Assembly: GCA_025200525.1 (NCBI GenBank)
Contig: CM045761.1
Span: forward strand, 202,918,321 to 202,982,320
Direction: 5' to 3'
Length of the DNA: 64,000 bases
From: Camellia lanceoleosa
Lineage: Eukaryota > Streptophyta > Magnoliopsida > Ericales > Theaceae
The notes under the pieces were generated by a model. It did no database searches, was not told where the DNA came from, and saw nothing but the letters and a program-made list of their open reading frames with translations. Below are positions 23,149 through 34,632 of the stretch, piece after piece. Position 1 is the stretch's first letter. Each line of letters opens with the position of its first letter. Both the position numbers and the translations under genes were made by a program.

Positions 23149-26100
23149 TCATTTTTTGGAAAGATGGGGCTTTATTGATTCCACGACCACCTGTTTTACA
23201 GAGCAAGCATTTTCAAAAATAAAAATGATTTATACACAAGTAAATAAAATCAAACTTTAAACTCTAAGCAGTACTGAAAAACATGAAGAGGCTCGCATTT
23301 AGTTCACAATAGTTCCTAATTCTTCTTCATGTTCCCTAGTTTTGATTGGGTTGGATAAGTTCCAAGTTATATACATGTTTTGTAACTATATTCCAAAGAT
23401 AAATCACCATAATGTTTTTGTCTGTTGTCTATATGATGACCAAGACAGAATAGTCAACCAATCAGAAAACTCGCTCTCCTTTATATGACTATCCATTTTA
23501 ACAAGGAACATAATACAGTAAAGACCATACAAATTATGCTATCTCAGATAAGAATTAAGAGTATCGTGTGGCGTATAATCTGGAAACTATTTCCACTCAA
23601 ACTAGAGCTTAGATGACAAATCACATATACTGGATGAACTAACAGTTACTTTTGCTTCCTTGCAAAAGATAGCATAAACTCTGAACATCCAAGGTACTCT
23701 GTTACTGTGAAAGCAACCCACATTGAAGCATGTCACAGTATACTAAAATTATCAGGTTGTGTAGCATCAATCAGACAATTACCAATTTATATCGGCCTTC
23801 ACACAGCCTTAGGCACATAAAGTAAGAACAATAATTTTCTTTCCTTCTGTGGATGACAAAGAACAATAACCAAAAGCTAGAATTTTAAATCCTGTCCCAT
23901 GTTTCTAATCCATTATACAATAAAATTGCACTTACCCTCCCATCATAGGATAATGATGCAAAAATCCATGGCTCTCGGGAACTCCAAGCAAGGCCTGCAA
24001 TTTTGGTAAAACTAGTCAGGCTAAATTCAGACATTAAGCTTTATACACATGTAGAGAAGAAGAATAATGAACGTTGCAGCAATCACCATAGACACTGTCT
24101 TCGTAGTCACTGTACGAATTGAGCAATGGATCTACCGATCTTGTATGTGACTCCATCAAGCTGCCAAAATCATAGAATTAAACAAGACCATCAGAAGAAA
24201 TCAACAAAGGAAAACTACATGATGAAGTCCTAGCCTTTGAAAATAGGAAAGTAACCTTTCAGATGATAAATCATCACTGCTAGGAGGAGAAGCCGTCCAC
24301 AAATTGACAGCTGAGTCTGTTCCAGCACTCTGCAAAAGTGTTGCTTCTGTCAGTGAAATATCATTGGATAGGAAGAAGAAGAAGAAAAAAAAAAGCATGG
24401 CCATTTCAATGGTAAAAAACATACATCCTGTCAAATACTTGCCCAACAAAGACAGGATACCATGAATTCAAAGATATCATTTCAAAATAGTTGTAAGGGG
24501 TCTCAACTTAAATCTACCTCGTTAGATGGGCCAAATAGAGACCAAATAATAATTATTATAAGAGAATCCAATGTTATGGGCTTCTTTCACCATAATGTCC
24601 ATAACTATTGCGTATGTTCCTATTTTGGCAAAAGAAAATGAATGCAAATGTATAAGCATGTGCATGCATTTGAGAGAGAGAGAGAGAACCAGAACTAGGC
24701 CATCATACTCGGGATTACATCTAACAGCCCACGTCCTGCAACAATCATGGAAATGGTCAGTCAGACTCCTGTCAAGCTATGAGATATTGTTTTTATGCTA
24801 GTGACCTAGCAATTTACATTTTGAAAAAATTTCCGCTCCAAATGGTGGAAATAGCTTTCCAAAGTGGCCCCTAATTTTTTCATATTTTTTTCCTTCGAAA
24901 CTGTCCTTAAGAAGTATATTAAACAAAAACCAAGAAAGAGAGTGGTTTTGGAAAGAATGTGGAAACATAGCCATAATGCTCTTAGAAATGTGTTTCTACA
25001 TGATTAACTTGAATAAGAATACACTATTTTATCGGATGTCTAATTGTTGAAAGAAAATTACTTTTTGCATTCAGAACCACCTTAAGTTCCAATAGTGTAA
25101 TGTAATCTATACAAGCCCACCGTATCACCCTATCGTACCACATTCCCATTCCTGCTCCTCATGTAGAAATGATCCATGTTCTAGATAACATAGGTTCATA
25201 TGAATAATATACCAACTAAAGACACAAAACTTCGATGAATGTGAATAACACATAAACAACACCCATAAGTACATTAATCATAGCACATAAGCATGAAACA
25301 TATACATGAGAGTTGGCAGACAGCAGTCAGTGTACAATATACCAGTGTGCATGTCCAGGAGCTCAAGGATAGGAACCTTCAGCATTCTAAGATCCCATAT
25401 ATGTATCCCAGATTCATCCTCAGCAGTTACCTGTAGTATTGGCAACAATATTGTTATGCATGTTAATTTAACACAATTGGATAATCAAAGAAAATTATTC
25501 CAAAAAAAAAAAATCTAGAGATTTTGGAGGATAGTCAATTATAAATAAAAAGATAGAATCTCATTCCTTTGTGGCATGGTGAGAATGTAAAGGGCACCGG
25601 GATGCCCACTGCAAAGAATTATTTTGTATTCACATTGTAGTAAATATACTTCACTTCCCTTTCCTTCTTTGATTCTCTCTATTCAAAAGTGTTTAAATAT
25701 ATCTACATGTTGCTTACAAGGACACGTAATTTCAAAACTGATCTGCAAATCATTATCGCATTACAATTCATTCAATCCAAACGATATATTTATGTGCTTA
25801 GACACTATAGAAAATACGGAAGGATTTTATTTCAATGAATATCCAAGGCATTATAAATACACAAGAGTAACAATATATAAAATAAAAACGACCTACCAAA
25901 TTAATGGATAAATAAGGAGACATTTACAAGGAATCCAAATGAAAGAGTTGACTGGTAATTATGAGCCTAACAATGGATATGAGAAATGAAATAATACCCT
26001 TTTTTCAAGAAAATAATAATAATAATGAAAAGTGTAAATGTTCGTGCTGGTTGGTTCTGTACTGAAAATGGTCCTCTTATTAAATATCAACAACCCCCAA

Positions 26101-29100
26101 GAATGCCATTCCATTGTAAATTGCAATACCCTGTAACCATAAAAAGTTCACATACTTACGAGGATAAACTTCTTTTTGGTGTCATAATCTACATTACGGA
26201 CATGGGCATGCTCAATTGAATTTGTTTTCCTGCAAGCATATGAAAACATTATCAACCAGAAAGTAGATTTTAATATCCCATCAACGCAAAACCTCAAGAA
26301 ACAGTTCCAACCATTAAAACAATATCAAAGAGCACGTTATTTTAAAAAATTTGTGTGAGCAAACACAACATGGTTGAATAAAATGTTAGAATTTAAAGAG
26401 TCAAAATAGAAACCACGAAAATTTTGCTTTACACGGTCTGGATTGAGAGATTTGGAGGGGAAGTGAAAGATAGAAAAGGGAACAATTAATATTCTGGATT
26501 GGTTTTAAGAAAGGAAAGGAAAGGAAAGTAGATGGAGGGATTGTGAGGAAAGAGTGGATCCACAATTTAAACACCTGATGCAACATCTATTACATGGTTA
26601 AACAAGTCCGATAGGTTGTGGAAACCCAACACAAAATCTAAGGGTCCTATGTTCGTCAAAAAGCCTTTTTGGTCCAAAAAAAAGTGTCCATGGTAGTGTT
26701 AGTACTTAAGGGTATTATGGTAACTTCAGTTTTGCAGGACATGGGTTGTAGGGTTGCCCGTGGGTTTTATTTTGGGTCAAGTTATTAAATGGGTTATAAT
26801 TGAAGTAGAATTATAATTGAAGTAGAATTAGAAGTCATAATTGGTCTAGAATATTAGTAGTTGCTAAATATTTTTAGTTTCTAAATTTGAGAAATAGTCC
26901 TTATAGAATCAGGAAAGTCTTTAGCCCATAAATATATGTATAATCTCAATGATTCAATAGCAGAGTTAATATTATGAAAATTTGAGATTGCGTTTGTGTG
27001 ATTGGTTTATCCCTTGTGAGGATGAAGCACTTCTCTTTCTTTCTCTCTCTCTTCTTCTTCTTCTTCTTCTTCTTCTTCTTCTATCCAGCAAGGTTACTGT
27101 TCACGTCACTGTTCACAGTGCTTAGAACAACCACCCAACTGCCCCTAAACACTTGTGTTTTCATTCCCAAAACCCTACCCTTTTACAAACCCTTAAACTC
27201 TTATTCTTTTAAATATTTCTGCAGTCACAAAATCCCACCAAATCCAGCCCTGTAAGTCTATTGTTGCTGCTGCCAATATACTTAAACCGGGCTCACTACT
27301 TGTAGGAAAGTAATCCCTACTCGTCCTACATCAACACCTTTCTTCCTCTCCAAAATTGAGAGGAAACAGAGCGGAAATTATGTCATTGTTATTAAAAATA
27401 TTTTTAATACCAAAAACACACCCTTCAATTTGTGAGAAGATAAGTACAAGATTTTTTCAGACCTACCCTATTTGGCTTGTGCACCTCCTTTTCCTTCATA
27501 AATTTATAATTATTGTCCAACCAAACAAGAGAAAGGAAAGGTCATCATTCCTTCCCCTTGATTAGTTATTGTCTAACCAAACCAAAAGCGGGGTAACTCC
27601 CCTCCCTTCTCATAATTTATGCTCTCGTTTACTTCCCCCTCCCATGTATAGAAACAGGTAGAAACACACCCATTAAAGTAGCTCTCTGAACAAATAAAGG
27701 CTAAAGAGGGAGGGGGTGTGAATGGCAGTGGGGAGAAGAAAAAAAACTATAGCTACATTTCAATCTTGGTTTTTGTGCAGATGATTAAAGACCACAGACA
27801 AGACCCAACTAAAAAGCAAAAAAATGTAGGCACACACTTGCACACTGCTAAGTGGGTGTCACGTTTAAAATAGCATTAAGTATAATTTAATTTTCTAACT
27901 TCCCATAAATAGGCACCAGAGTAATTTGCCACCCTTAGGAGGGGGATATAATGATAAAGAGATGATATAGCATACAAGGGATAAAAATTGATGAGTAATG
28001 AGAGTTAAAAGGATAAGAGATAGGTGAAAATGCAATATATATCAATATTTTAAAAGGTTTTGCATTGTCTGATTTCTCTCAATCATTATCGTCCAAACAA
28101 TTATATCAAAGTTTATTAATTCATAAATTTCCCAGTGTGTGCTACGCTACATTGTCATTTGTCACACATGCAAAAGCTAAATCAGCTTGTTAAAGAAGCT
28201 GAGAGCACCATCTTAACCTTTTTTTAGAGGCTCACAAAGATTATGCAAACTCATGTCATCTATAAACTATTTTTAAAAGGGTAAAAAAAAAATTACTTCA
28301 TTGTCCGTAGATCCCAAAATTGTATCGATGATTCACATGTTGATGCAACGGAATTCACATCATGTGGATCCCATGCTCCCCCAGATAAGTAATGAAGCAT
28401 TCCTGCTGACTCCTGTGATTGTACCTGGATTTCACCACAAATCCTGATTAAAAATCAGTCCAAGAATTTAAAAGTAACATCAATATCACTTTGACAATAG
28501 GATCTCGTAGCAACTGCTATAGATCAAATGGCACCATAAACATGCCAAGATGAACTTACAAGAAAAGATAATTGAATTTTTAGTTCTAAAACAAGGAAGT
28601 ACAAAAATATGATAAGACATTAAAACAGTTGATTCAATAACTACAGTTCATATGAACTGAAAAGTAATGCGTTTAGGTCAAGTAAATGTTTTCAAATGCA
28701 ATTGTCCCCACAAGGAAACATCTCTAAATTTCCAGAAAGCTATAAATACCAGGGGGCTTGGGCAAATAGTGAATAGTATGAGATGTGAGTTGAAAAGAGC
28801 TAAACCCACTTTCTTTATAAGGCAAATCCTTTAATGAACCACTCTTACTATTATCATAGTTTTGAATTATTTAAAGATAATGGGAAATCTCTTTTCGTTA
28901 ATAGCTAATCTGAACAGTTTCGAATTTTAAAGATTGACCAAAAATACCCTATTTTCTCAAACCATAATAAATAATTCGTCCTGTATCCCTAGCTTATTAT
29001 CTTTGCAATTAATTACAAATTTCTGTAATAATTTTCTTAAATAAAATCGTACTATGAATTTCTAAATATATACATTGCCTTGTTGAAAGCATGAAGCTTT

Positions 29101-31485
29101 GTACTCCTAAGGGCACTCATACACTCCTCAGGTCTTCCAGCTTGTCCAGTTATGGATAAAAATTTCTGAACAATATATTCCTTAATTTGTTTTAAGTTTC
29201 TTTTGAATTTGTTTAGATTCAGGCAAACTTTTACACATAACGTCACATGATCATAGAAAAACCAAGCAATCTTTAGACATGAATTTAGTGAAGATATATA
29301 AGAGAAAATGAATTGTGCAATTGCCAACTATTGCCATCAAGAAGTCAGTAGAAAAATTAAAATTCTTAGGTGGCCACCCTAATATTGCACAATTATATAA
29401 AGCAAAGAGATAATCTGCAACATGTGCCATCAAAGAAAAATGAAACTTAACAACCCAAAGCTGGGCAACTCATTGCTCCCTATCCTGTAACATTATCAGA
29501 TCTAACTGACATATGGTTCCTCCAAACACTCCTTCATGGGACACACCTGTACTGTCTTTTTTGAAGAATCCAAGCTCCACAAATAGAGATTCTGCTCATC
29601 TATGCTGATCAACTTGTCATGCCTTCCAGATGGCCACCATAGTGTGCTGTCAAGTATATAGAGTACATGAAGTGGTTCAAAAAACGGCACAAATTTTCCA
29701 CCACAAAATACAATTCATCATTCAGTTAATCCATGAACCAAAAAAAAAAAAAATTTCTTATTACAAAATTGCCAATCAATAAAACTCCGTTTGGATCACG
29801 GGGTGAGAAAAATAAATAAATCATTGTGGTCTCTCATCCAGGTGAGAAAATAAAAGAAATGATTGTGTTTTCTCACTATTATGTTTGGATGGATAAGAAA
29901 ATAAGACATGTGAGAGAGGGATATAAATGAGATTTCTTTTTCTTCCTTTGTATTTTAAGGTGTAATCTCAGTATTATAAATATTTTAACCAATCAGCTTG
30001 TTTCTTACCAAATCTCACTACTTTTGGTGACAAATGAAATAGCCATAATAAGAGAGTTCTCTTTCTCACCATTCTCATCTACTTAAACATCCAAACCACT
30101 GATAGAGTTTTCTTTTCTCACCAAAACTATCCATCCAAAAGGACTGTAAATGGAGTTAGCACGTCTGTTGGCTGTAGGTATGCATTTAAGTGTCAGACTT
30201 AACAGTTTATAAAATGAACTAGAATGCTGGACATGCTTGCTGGGTGCATGTCAGACACATACCCTGTTCCCATACATGTGTGTTTTACCACCTGTTGTTG
30301 ACTAAAAGTTAGGGGCACTAGTAATCATGATCATGTGCCTCACTAAAATAGCCAAAGAACCAAACTTGTAGCTGGTTCACGGCCTAATTTTTTATTTGAA
30401 TAAAAAATTAAAAATAAAAACTGTAGCAACGTAAAAGCTTAAAATTGTTTGTAAGCAAGTGAAGAAGAAAGGAAAACTAAAATCACAAAACAGAATTGTT
30501 GACTATAACTCACCATTTGATCTTAGAATTGTGGGCATCAAGGGAGCCAATACGTTCCAACTGTGGAGAATTCAACTGTCCATATAGCTCAGGGATCTGC
30601 CATATTGCTGCTCCATATGATTCACCTTCAACAACAAGGCGCATTATTAAACCAGTATCTTTTTTATGCAACTTAACTTCTAGACGAGGGAGCTATTCAA
30701 AAAATTATTGACATTTTTGCAGTCATTAAATTCAGAGCAATGAAGGTCATAGAAGTGGATTTGCTAGGTTTAAACAAAAATTAAAAGAAACACAACAATT
30801 GCCAGTCCACAGTGAAAGTCAAATAAGCAACCACAAAACGGATTTCAATTCAAATGACACGATACCAAAAATCACTCAAAAGTGACTTCGAATTAACCAA
30901 TGCACCAAAAAATGATGCAATGCTACTGCACTTTTAGCTATGAGCAAGGATCCTTAGAGAAATCAGTCATATTTCATCTGCAAATATAATCAAAATAAAA
31001 TTTCAAAAAATAACCGATCAATTACCGGAAGAGAATACAGTGGAGAAAATGCGCTGATCAAAGGGACAAGAAGAGAGGTCCCAGATCTCGTTTGGATGCG
31101 AAAACAGACCCTCACATACGAGTTCAGTTCCGCCCGATGAAAGCCTAATTAAATGCACCTGAGAAAGATAATTCATCTCATTCAAAATCAATTCAAAGCG
31201 AACAATCAGTGTTCTGAACATATATTGAGATCAAAGACAACAAAAAAAAACACACACACACACACACACCTCGTTTTCTTCTTTGAGACTGAGAGTGCCG
31301 GCAATGAAACTGGTGTGATCTGTGTCTGCTTTGACATCTGCGATGCATCTCGCCTACGAAGAAGAAGAATTAGGAACCAAAATTAGGGTTTTGAGAGTGT
31401 AGAAAAGATATGTTGAAGGGGCTTTGGAGAGCGAATTGACCTGGTATTTGAGGCCATAGCCGATGCCAGTTGATCCTCCTTGCAT
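23149..31485 (-). CDS. EIPR1: EIPR1/TSSC1-like WD40 protein (13 exons, about 351 aa)
   Basis: Exons in order are 31485-31441, 31353-31270, 31158-31026, 30625-30514, 29646-29547, 28424-28297, 26229-26160, 25430-25343, 24735-24690, 24329-24256, 24160-24087, 23994-23936 and 23190-23149, all with GT-AG introns and matching phases. The protein starts MQGGSTGIGYGLKYQARCIA. WD40 blades end in typical motifs: AIWQIPEL, LYLWSLD, IQFWDLR, IHIWDLR, AVNLW, and the terminal YEDSVYGLAWSSREPW. The order and spacing match animal TSSC1/EIPR1, which works with the EARP and GARP tethering complexes in endosome recycling and retrograde transport. That role in this plant is inferred. One base seems missing in exon 8 near 25358: restoring frame gives the expected GHAHWTWAV across the exon 8/9 junction. 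As written, the protein would stop early. Confidence 0.9.
24669..24689. repeat. GA/CT microsatellite at the exon 9 splice donor of the WD40 gene
   Basis: A run of GAGA (plus strand) starts right at the intron side of the exon 9 donor, so the minus-strand donor reads CTG|GTTCTCTCTCTC. Length change here could alter splice strength. Confidence 0.7.
26690..27330 (+). repeat. Possible LTR fragment in intron 6 of the WD40 gene
   Basis: The stretch begins near TGTCCATGGTAGTGTTAG. It contains a duplicated GAAGTAGAATTATAATT block, an AT-box (CATAAATATATGTATAAT) and then a CTT microsatellite (about 27049-27080), in the order often seen in Copia-type LTRs. No clean TG...CA ends with a target duplication were found, so this is only a suspicion. 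Confidence 0.3.
29783..30146. mobile_element. Tourist-like MITE (364 bp) in intron 4 of the WD40 gene
   Basis: The left end AACTCCGTTTGGAT and the complement of the right end CAGTCCTTTTGGAT are inverted repeats, and TAA is duplicated on both sides (29780-29782, 30147-30149). Words such as GGTGAGAAA recur in mirrored positions. It lies wholly within intron 4. Confidence 0.75.
31246..31269. repeat. CA/GT microsatellite forming the exon 2 splice donor of the WD40 gene
   Basis: On the minus strand exon 2 ends GAAAACGAG and the intron opens directly with (GT)9, so the donor GT is the first unit of the repeat. Confidence 0.85.
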
Positions 31486-33180
31486 TGTTACGCAAGCCAA
31501 AATACCGATTTGATCTGGAGGAAGCTAATTATCATTCGTTTGCATACTCGAGGTCTGAGTCTGCAAAAGTGATGACTTTAGATGATGAAATAAGAACTTC
31601 AGAATACTAAAATAAAATATTTAAAAAAAAATTACACTGCTTTGCGTTATGTTCCATTTTAATTCTTAATTTTTTTATTTATTGTCAATTTGGCGTCTAT
31701 TTAAATTATAAAATGTGAGTTTAAACCCAACTCACACCATTCAATTCAAACTCCCTAATGCAAATTGGGATTTGTTCAAAATTTCTTATAAAGAAATATG
31801 TAACTAAATTTTAGAAAGTAGTGATGGAATACATATGTTAATAATTAATATCTGTGTATTTTATACTTTTTATTTTATTGAGACTTTACATATAATCCTT
31901 AAAAAAAGTATTTTAAATTTATTTGAGATTTAACTTAGTCATGAATAGAGTTGACTTCAAATTATACATGAATCAAACTTAAAGAAATAATGTGAAACAA
32001 GTTTTTAACACTTTACGGACGTAGCGGTCCAATTGTATGTGTCGGGAATTATAAACACTTATTTCACATTTATAGTTGACTTATAAGTTTATTTTTTGAC
32101 TTACTACAAAAAAAAAGTATGAAAAAAAAAAAAGAGATGATATGACTCAAATAAGTCAATAAGCTGACTTATAAGCTTAATCAATTAGTTTTGGATTGGA
32201 TACTTTTAATAAACGAAATCTCTGCCTAAAGTCTAATTTCTCGTGAAAGTATTCAGACTTATCCCACATTGCTGATTTAAGCTATCAAATGAGATCGGGT
32301 TACATGTGTGGAAGAGTATTATAAATTTGTTCTACATTACTTTTCTAAATTATCTAAGTTTGATTCGTATAATATAGAGATTATTCTATTCATTGTCAAT
32401 TAATTATCAAGTTTGATTAATATATTCTACAAAAACTATACCCAGTAACTCTATCTATTCTTCTTGTAAATCAAAAATATATTGGTGATTATCATTAATC
32501 TCAATACGTAATTCAGAAATTAAAAACATACTAAACAAATATCAAACTTATATTAAAACCTAAAATAAGAATACAAGATAAATAAAACTTACAAATGATT
32601 ACACTCTTGGAAGCAAATTGGGCAAAGCATCCAAGATACTATTCACACTAGGTACACTCACTTTCACTCTTATAATTGTACTCACACTAACACTTACAAA
32701 CTCATAAATTACAATATACAAATTCTTAAAATTCTGAAAGTGTGCCTTCTGCAGAGGGAATGGTTGGTTTTTATAGAAAAGGGGAGCCAAATTTGAAAAT
32801 GTTTGAAGTCCGAAAAGATAAGAGAGAATCTACTTTTCTTTTGCCTTTTGCTTTGTCGTTAATTGATTATGAATTAAATATTTCTAATAAATATAACAAA
32901 TTCATAAATTCTTTTTAACCAATTTGTAACCTTTCTATCGCAAGCATGCACCAAATTTAAAATGAGCGCATATTTTTATCACTTAGAAGATTTCATATTT
33001 CATGACATGATAATTCAACAAAATTATGAATTTTAGAAAATAGTAAATTTATGAACGTTCAAAAGTTTGCATCATAAAAAATAATCTCTCTTTACCAATT
33101 CTAACATAGAATTTTTTTATTTTTTATTTTTTCTTTAAACTTGGTTATTGTTTGAGATAGAAATAGATAGGTAAAATGTA
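31486..33180. other. Intergenic region upstream of the WD40 gene
   Basis: The WD40 promoter must lie at its left end, but I could not identify a convincing TATA box on the minus strand. The rest is AT-rich. At 32600-32790 a minus-strand open frame encodes a Ser/Val-rich peptide without homology, in a stretch with repeated GTGAGTG-type words (complement) that may be an old LTR fragment. Confidence 0.5.
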
Positions 33181-33183
33181 TAA

Positions 33184-34090
33184 AAGCATTTGCATCATCG
33201 TCTCTGCAATGGCTCTACAATAGCTTTGAAGCGATTGTAAAGAGCAAAAGCTGTAAATATCAGCTCCATTAGTCTCTTTATAGCCTTCATTCATTTTGTA
33301 AATACTACAGTGTCTCAACTAATTTGTTGAGGCATTGTTCATACGGTAATCTATTTTTTATTATCTTTTGGAGCAAAGCTGAACCAAAAAGCCATGAACG
33401 GTCATCTACCCGAATGTCCCCTTAGATGTCCTCCCAAATATCCCGTGAGTGCCCTGTAACAAAGAAGTAAAATGCCTAAAATTGGCCTAACCGGTCGACC
33501 AACCGGTCAACCTCCCTATGTGATTGTATGTTCTGATATTTGCTTGTTGTTTGCTACTACACTTGACTCACTCAAAGAGGGAGAGAGAGCATGGAGGCAA
33601 AGAAACAGAGCATTGAGCAATTCAAAAATAAAAACCCGACTTCCCAAATTCGCAATCCCAAACCGTTACGATCTCACTCTAAATCCCGATCTCTATGCTT
33701 GTATTTTTTTCAATACTGTCCAAATCAACCTATCTATCCTCCAAATCACCAAATTCATTGTCGTGCTCAAACTCATCATCAACCAAGCTTCCTTCACTAA
33801 CCCCATAACCAGGTTTTCAATGAGGGTCATAGTGTAGGAGATGGAGTTATGGAGATTAGCTTTTATCTTTTTCAATTTAAATATAAAAATAAAAAATAAC
33901 ATTTTAATGAAATAGAATTTTAAAATAGAGAGTTTGATAGAGTGTGTACATAAAAAAAAAAGACTAACTAAAATATAAAAGTAGATTTTTAATTATAATT
34001 TGACTCAAAATTTGCTGAGACTGATGCGGATGCTCTAACTGCCTTTTGGTTATAATTTGACTCAATTTGCTGAGGCTGATGCGGATGCTC
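33184..34090. mobile_element. Harbinger-type MITE carrying a captured gene fragment (Pack-type)
   Basis: The left end AAGCATTTGCATCATCGTCTC and the complement of the right end GAGCATCCGCATCAGTCTC are related inverted repeats, with TAA on both sides (33181-33183 and 34036-34038 or 34091-34093). The right end is tandemly duplicated (about 56 bp, 33982-34037 and 34038-34093). The interior contains an M1 aminopeptidase exon fragment. Repeats are diverged, so the element is old. Confidence 0.6.
33591..33838 (+). pseudogene. Fragment of an M1 aminopeptidase (APM1-like), N-terminal exon
   Basis: The ATG at 33591 gives MEAKKQSIEQFKN. After a one-base frame change the text reads TRLPKFAIPNRYDLTLNPDL, then TVQINLSI, TKFIVVLKLIINQASFTNP and a stop near 33838. 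Plant puromycin-sensitive-type aminopeptidases (APM1 family) begin with a short MEQFK-like leader followed by RLPKFA.P.RYD and a beta-sandwich domain. The catalytic GAMEN and HExxH region is absent. It is a truncated gene piece inside a MITE, not a gene. Confidence 0.75.
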
Positions 34091-34632
34091 TAACTACCTT
34101 TACCTGGTCACTACACTAGGAGGGTTGTGGTAAACCAGTAGAAACATCTGAATTCTAAGATCTAAAAGCCACTCTGGGTGTTATTTTTAAAAATATACAC
34201 ATATATATAAATATATATTTACATCATCCAACAAAGACTTAGAATCTATCTATTACAATGATCAAGCAGAACCTAGGTGAGTTGGCCTCGTGTAATTTCC
34301 CTTTTATAATTTTCTCACTTCATGGGACACTACTATTTCACGAATATATCAGTTGATATCCACGGTCTGTAGATAATATCCAAAAACAACTTCTGCTCTG
34401 ATTCCACTACTAAAAACTACTTGCATCTGTCCTCGTACTTTCATCACAAAAGATTCTGAAGGTTCATGATCTCAAAAGAGATATATTGGATTACTGTATT
34501 GTCGTGGCTTTGTCACAGACAAAGAGAACTTCACACTGCAAGCAGTCGAACGGAACGCAAGAGGCAAAGAATTTTCAGAATGAATTGGTTAGGTACAACA
34601 GAAATAGGCCCGACAAAGGCCAATGTGAATCC

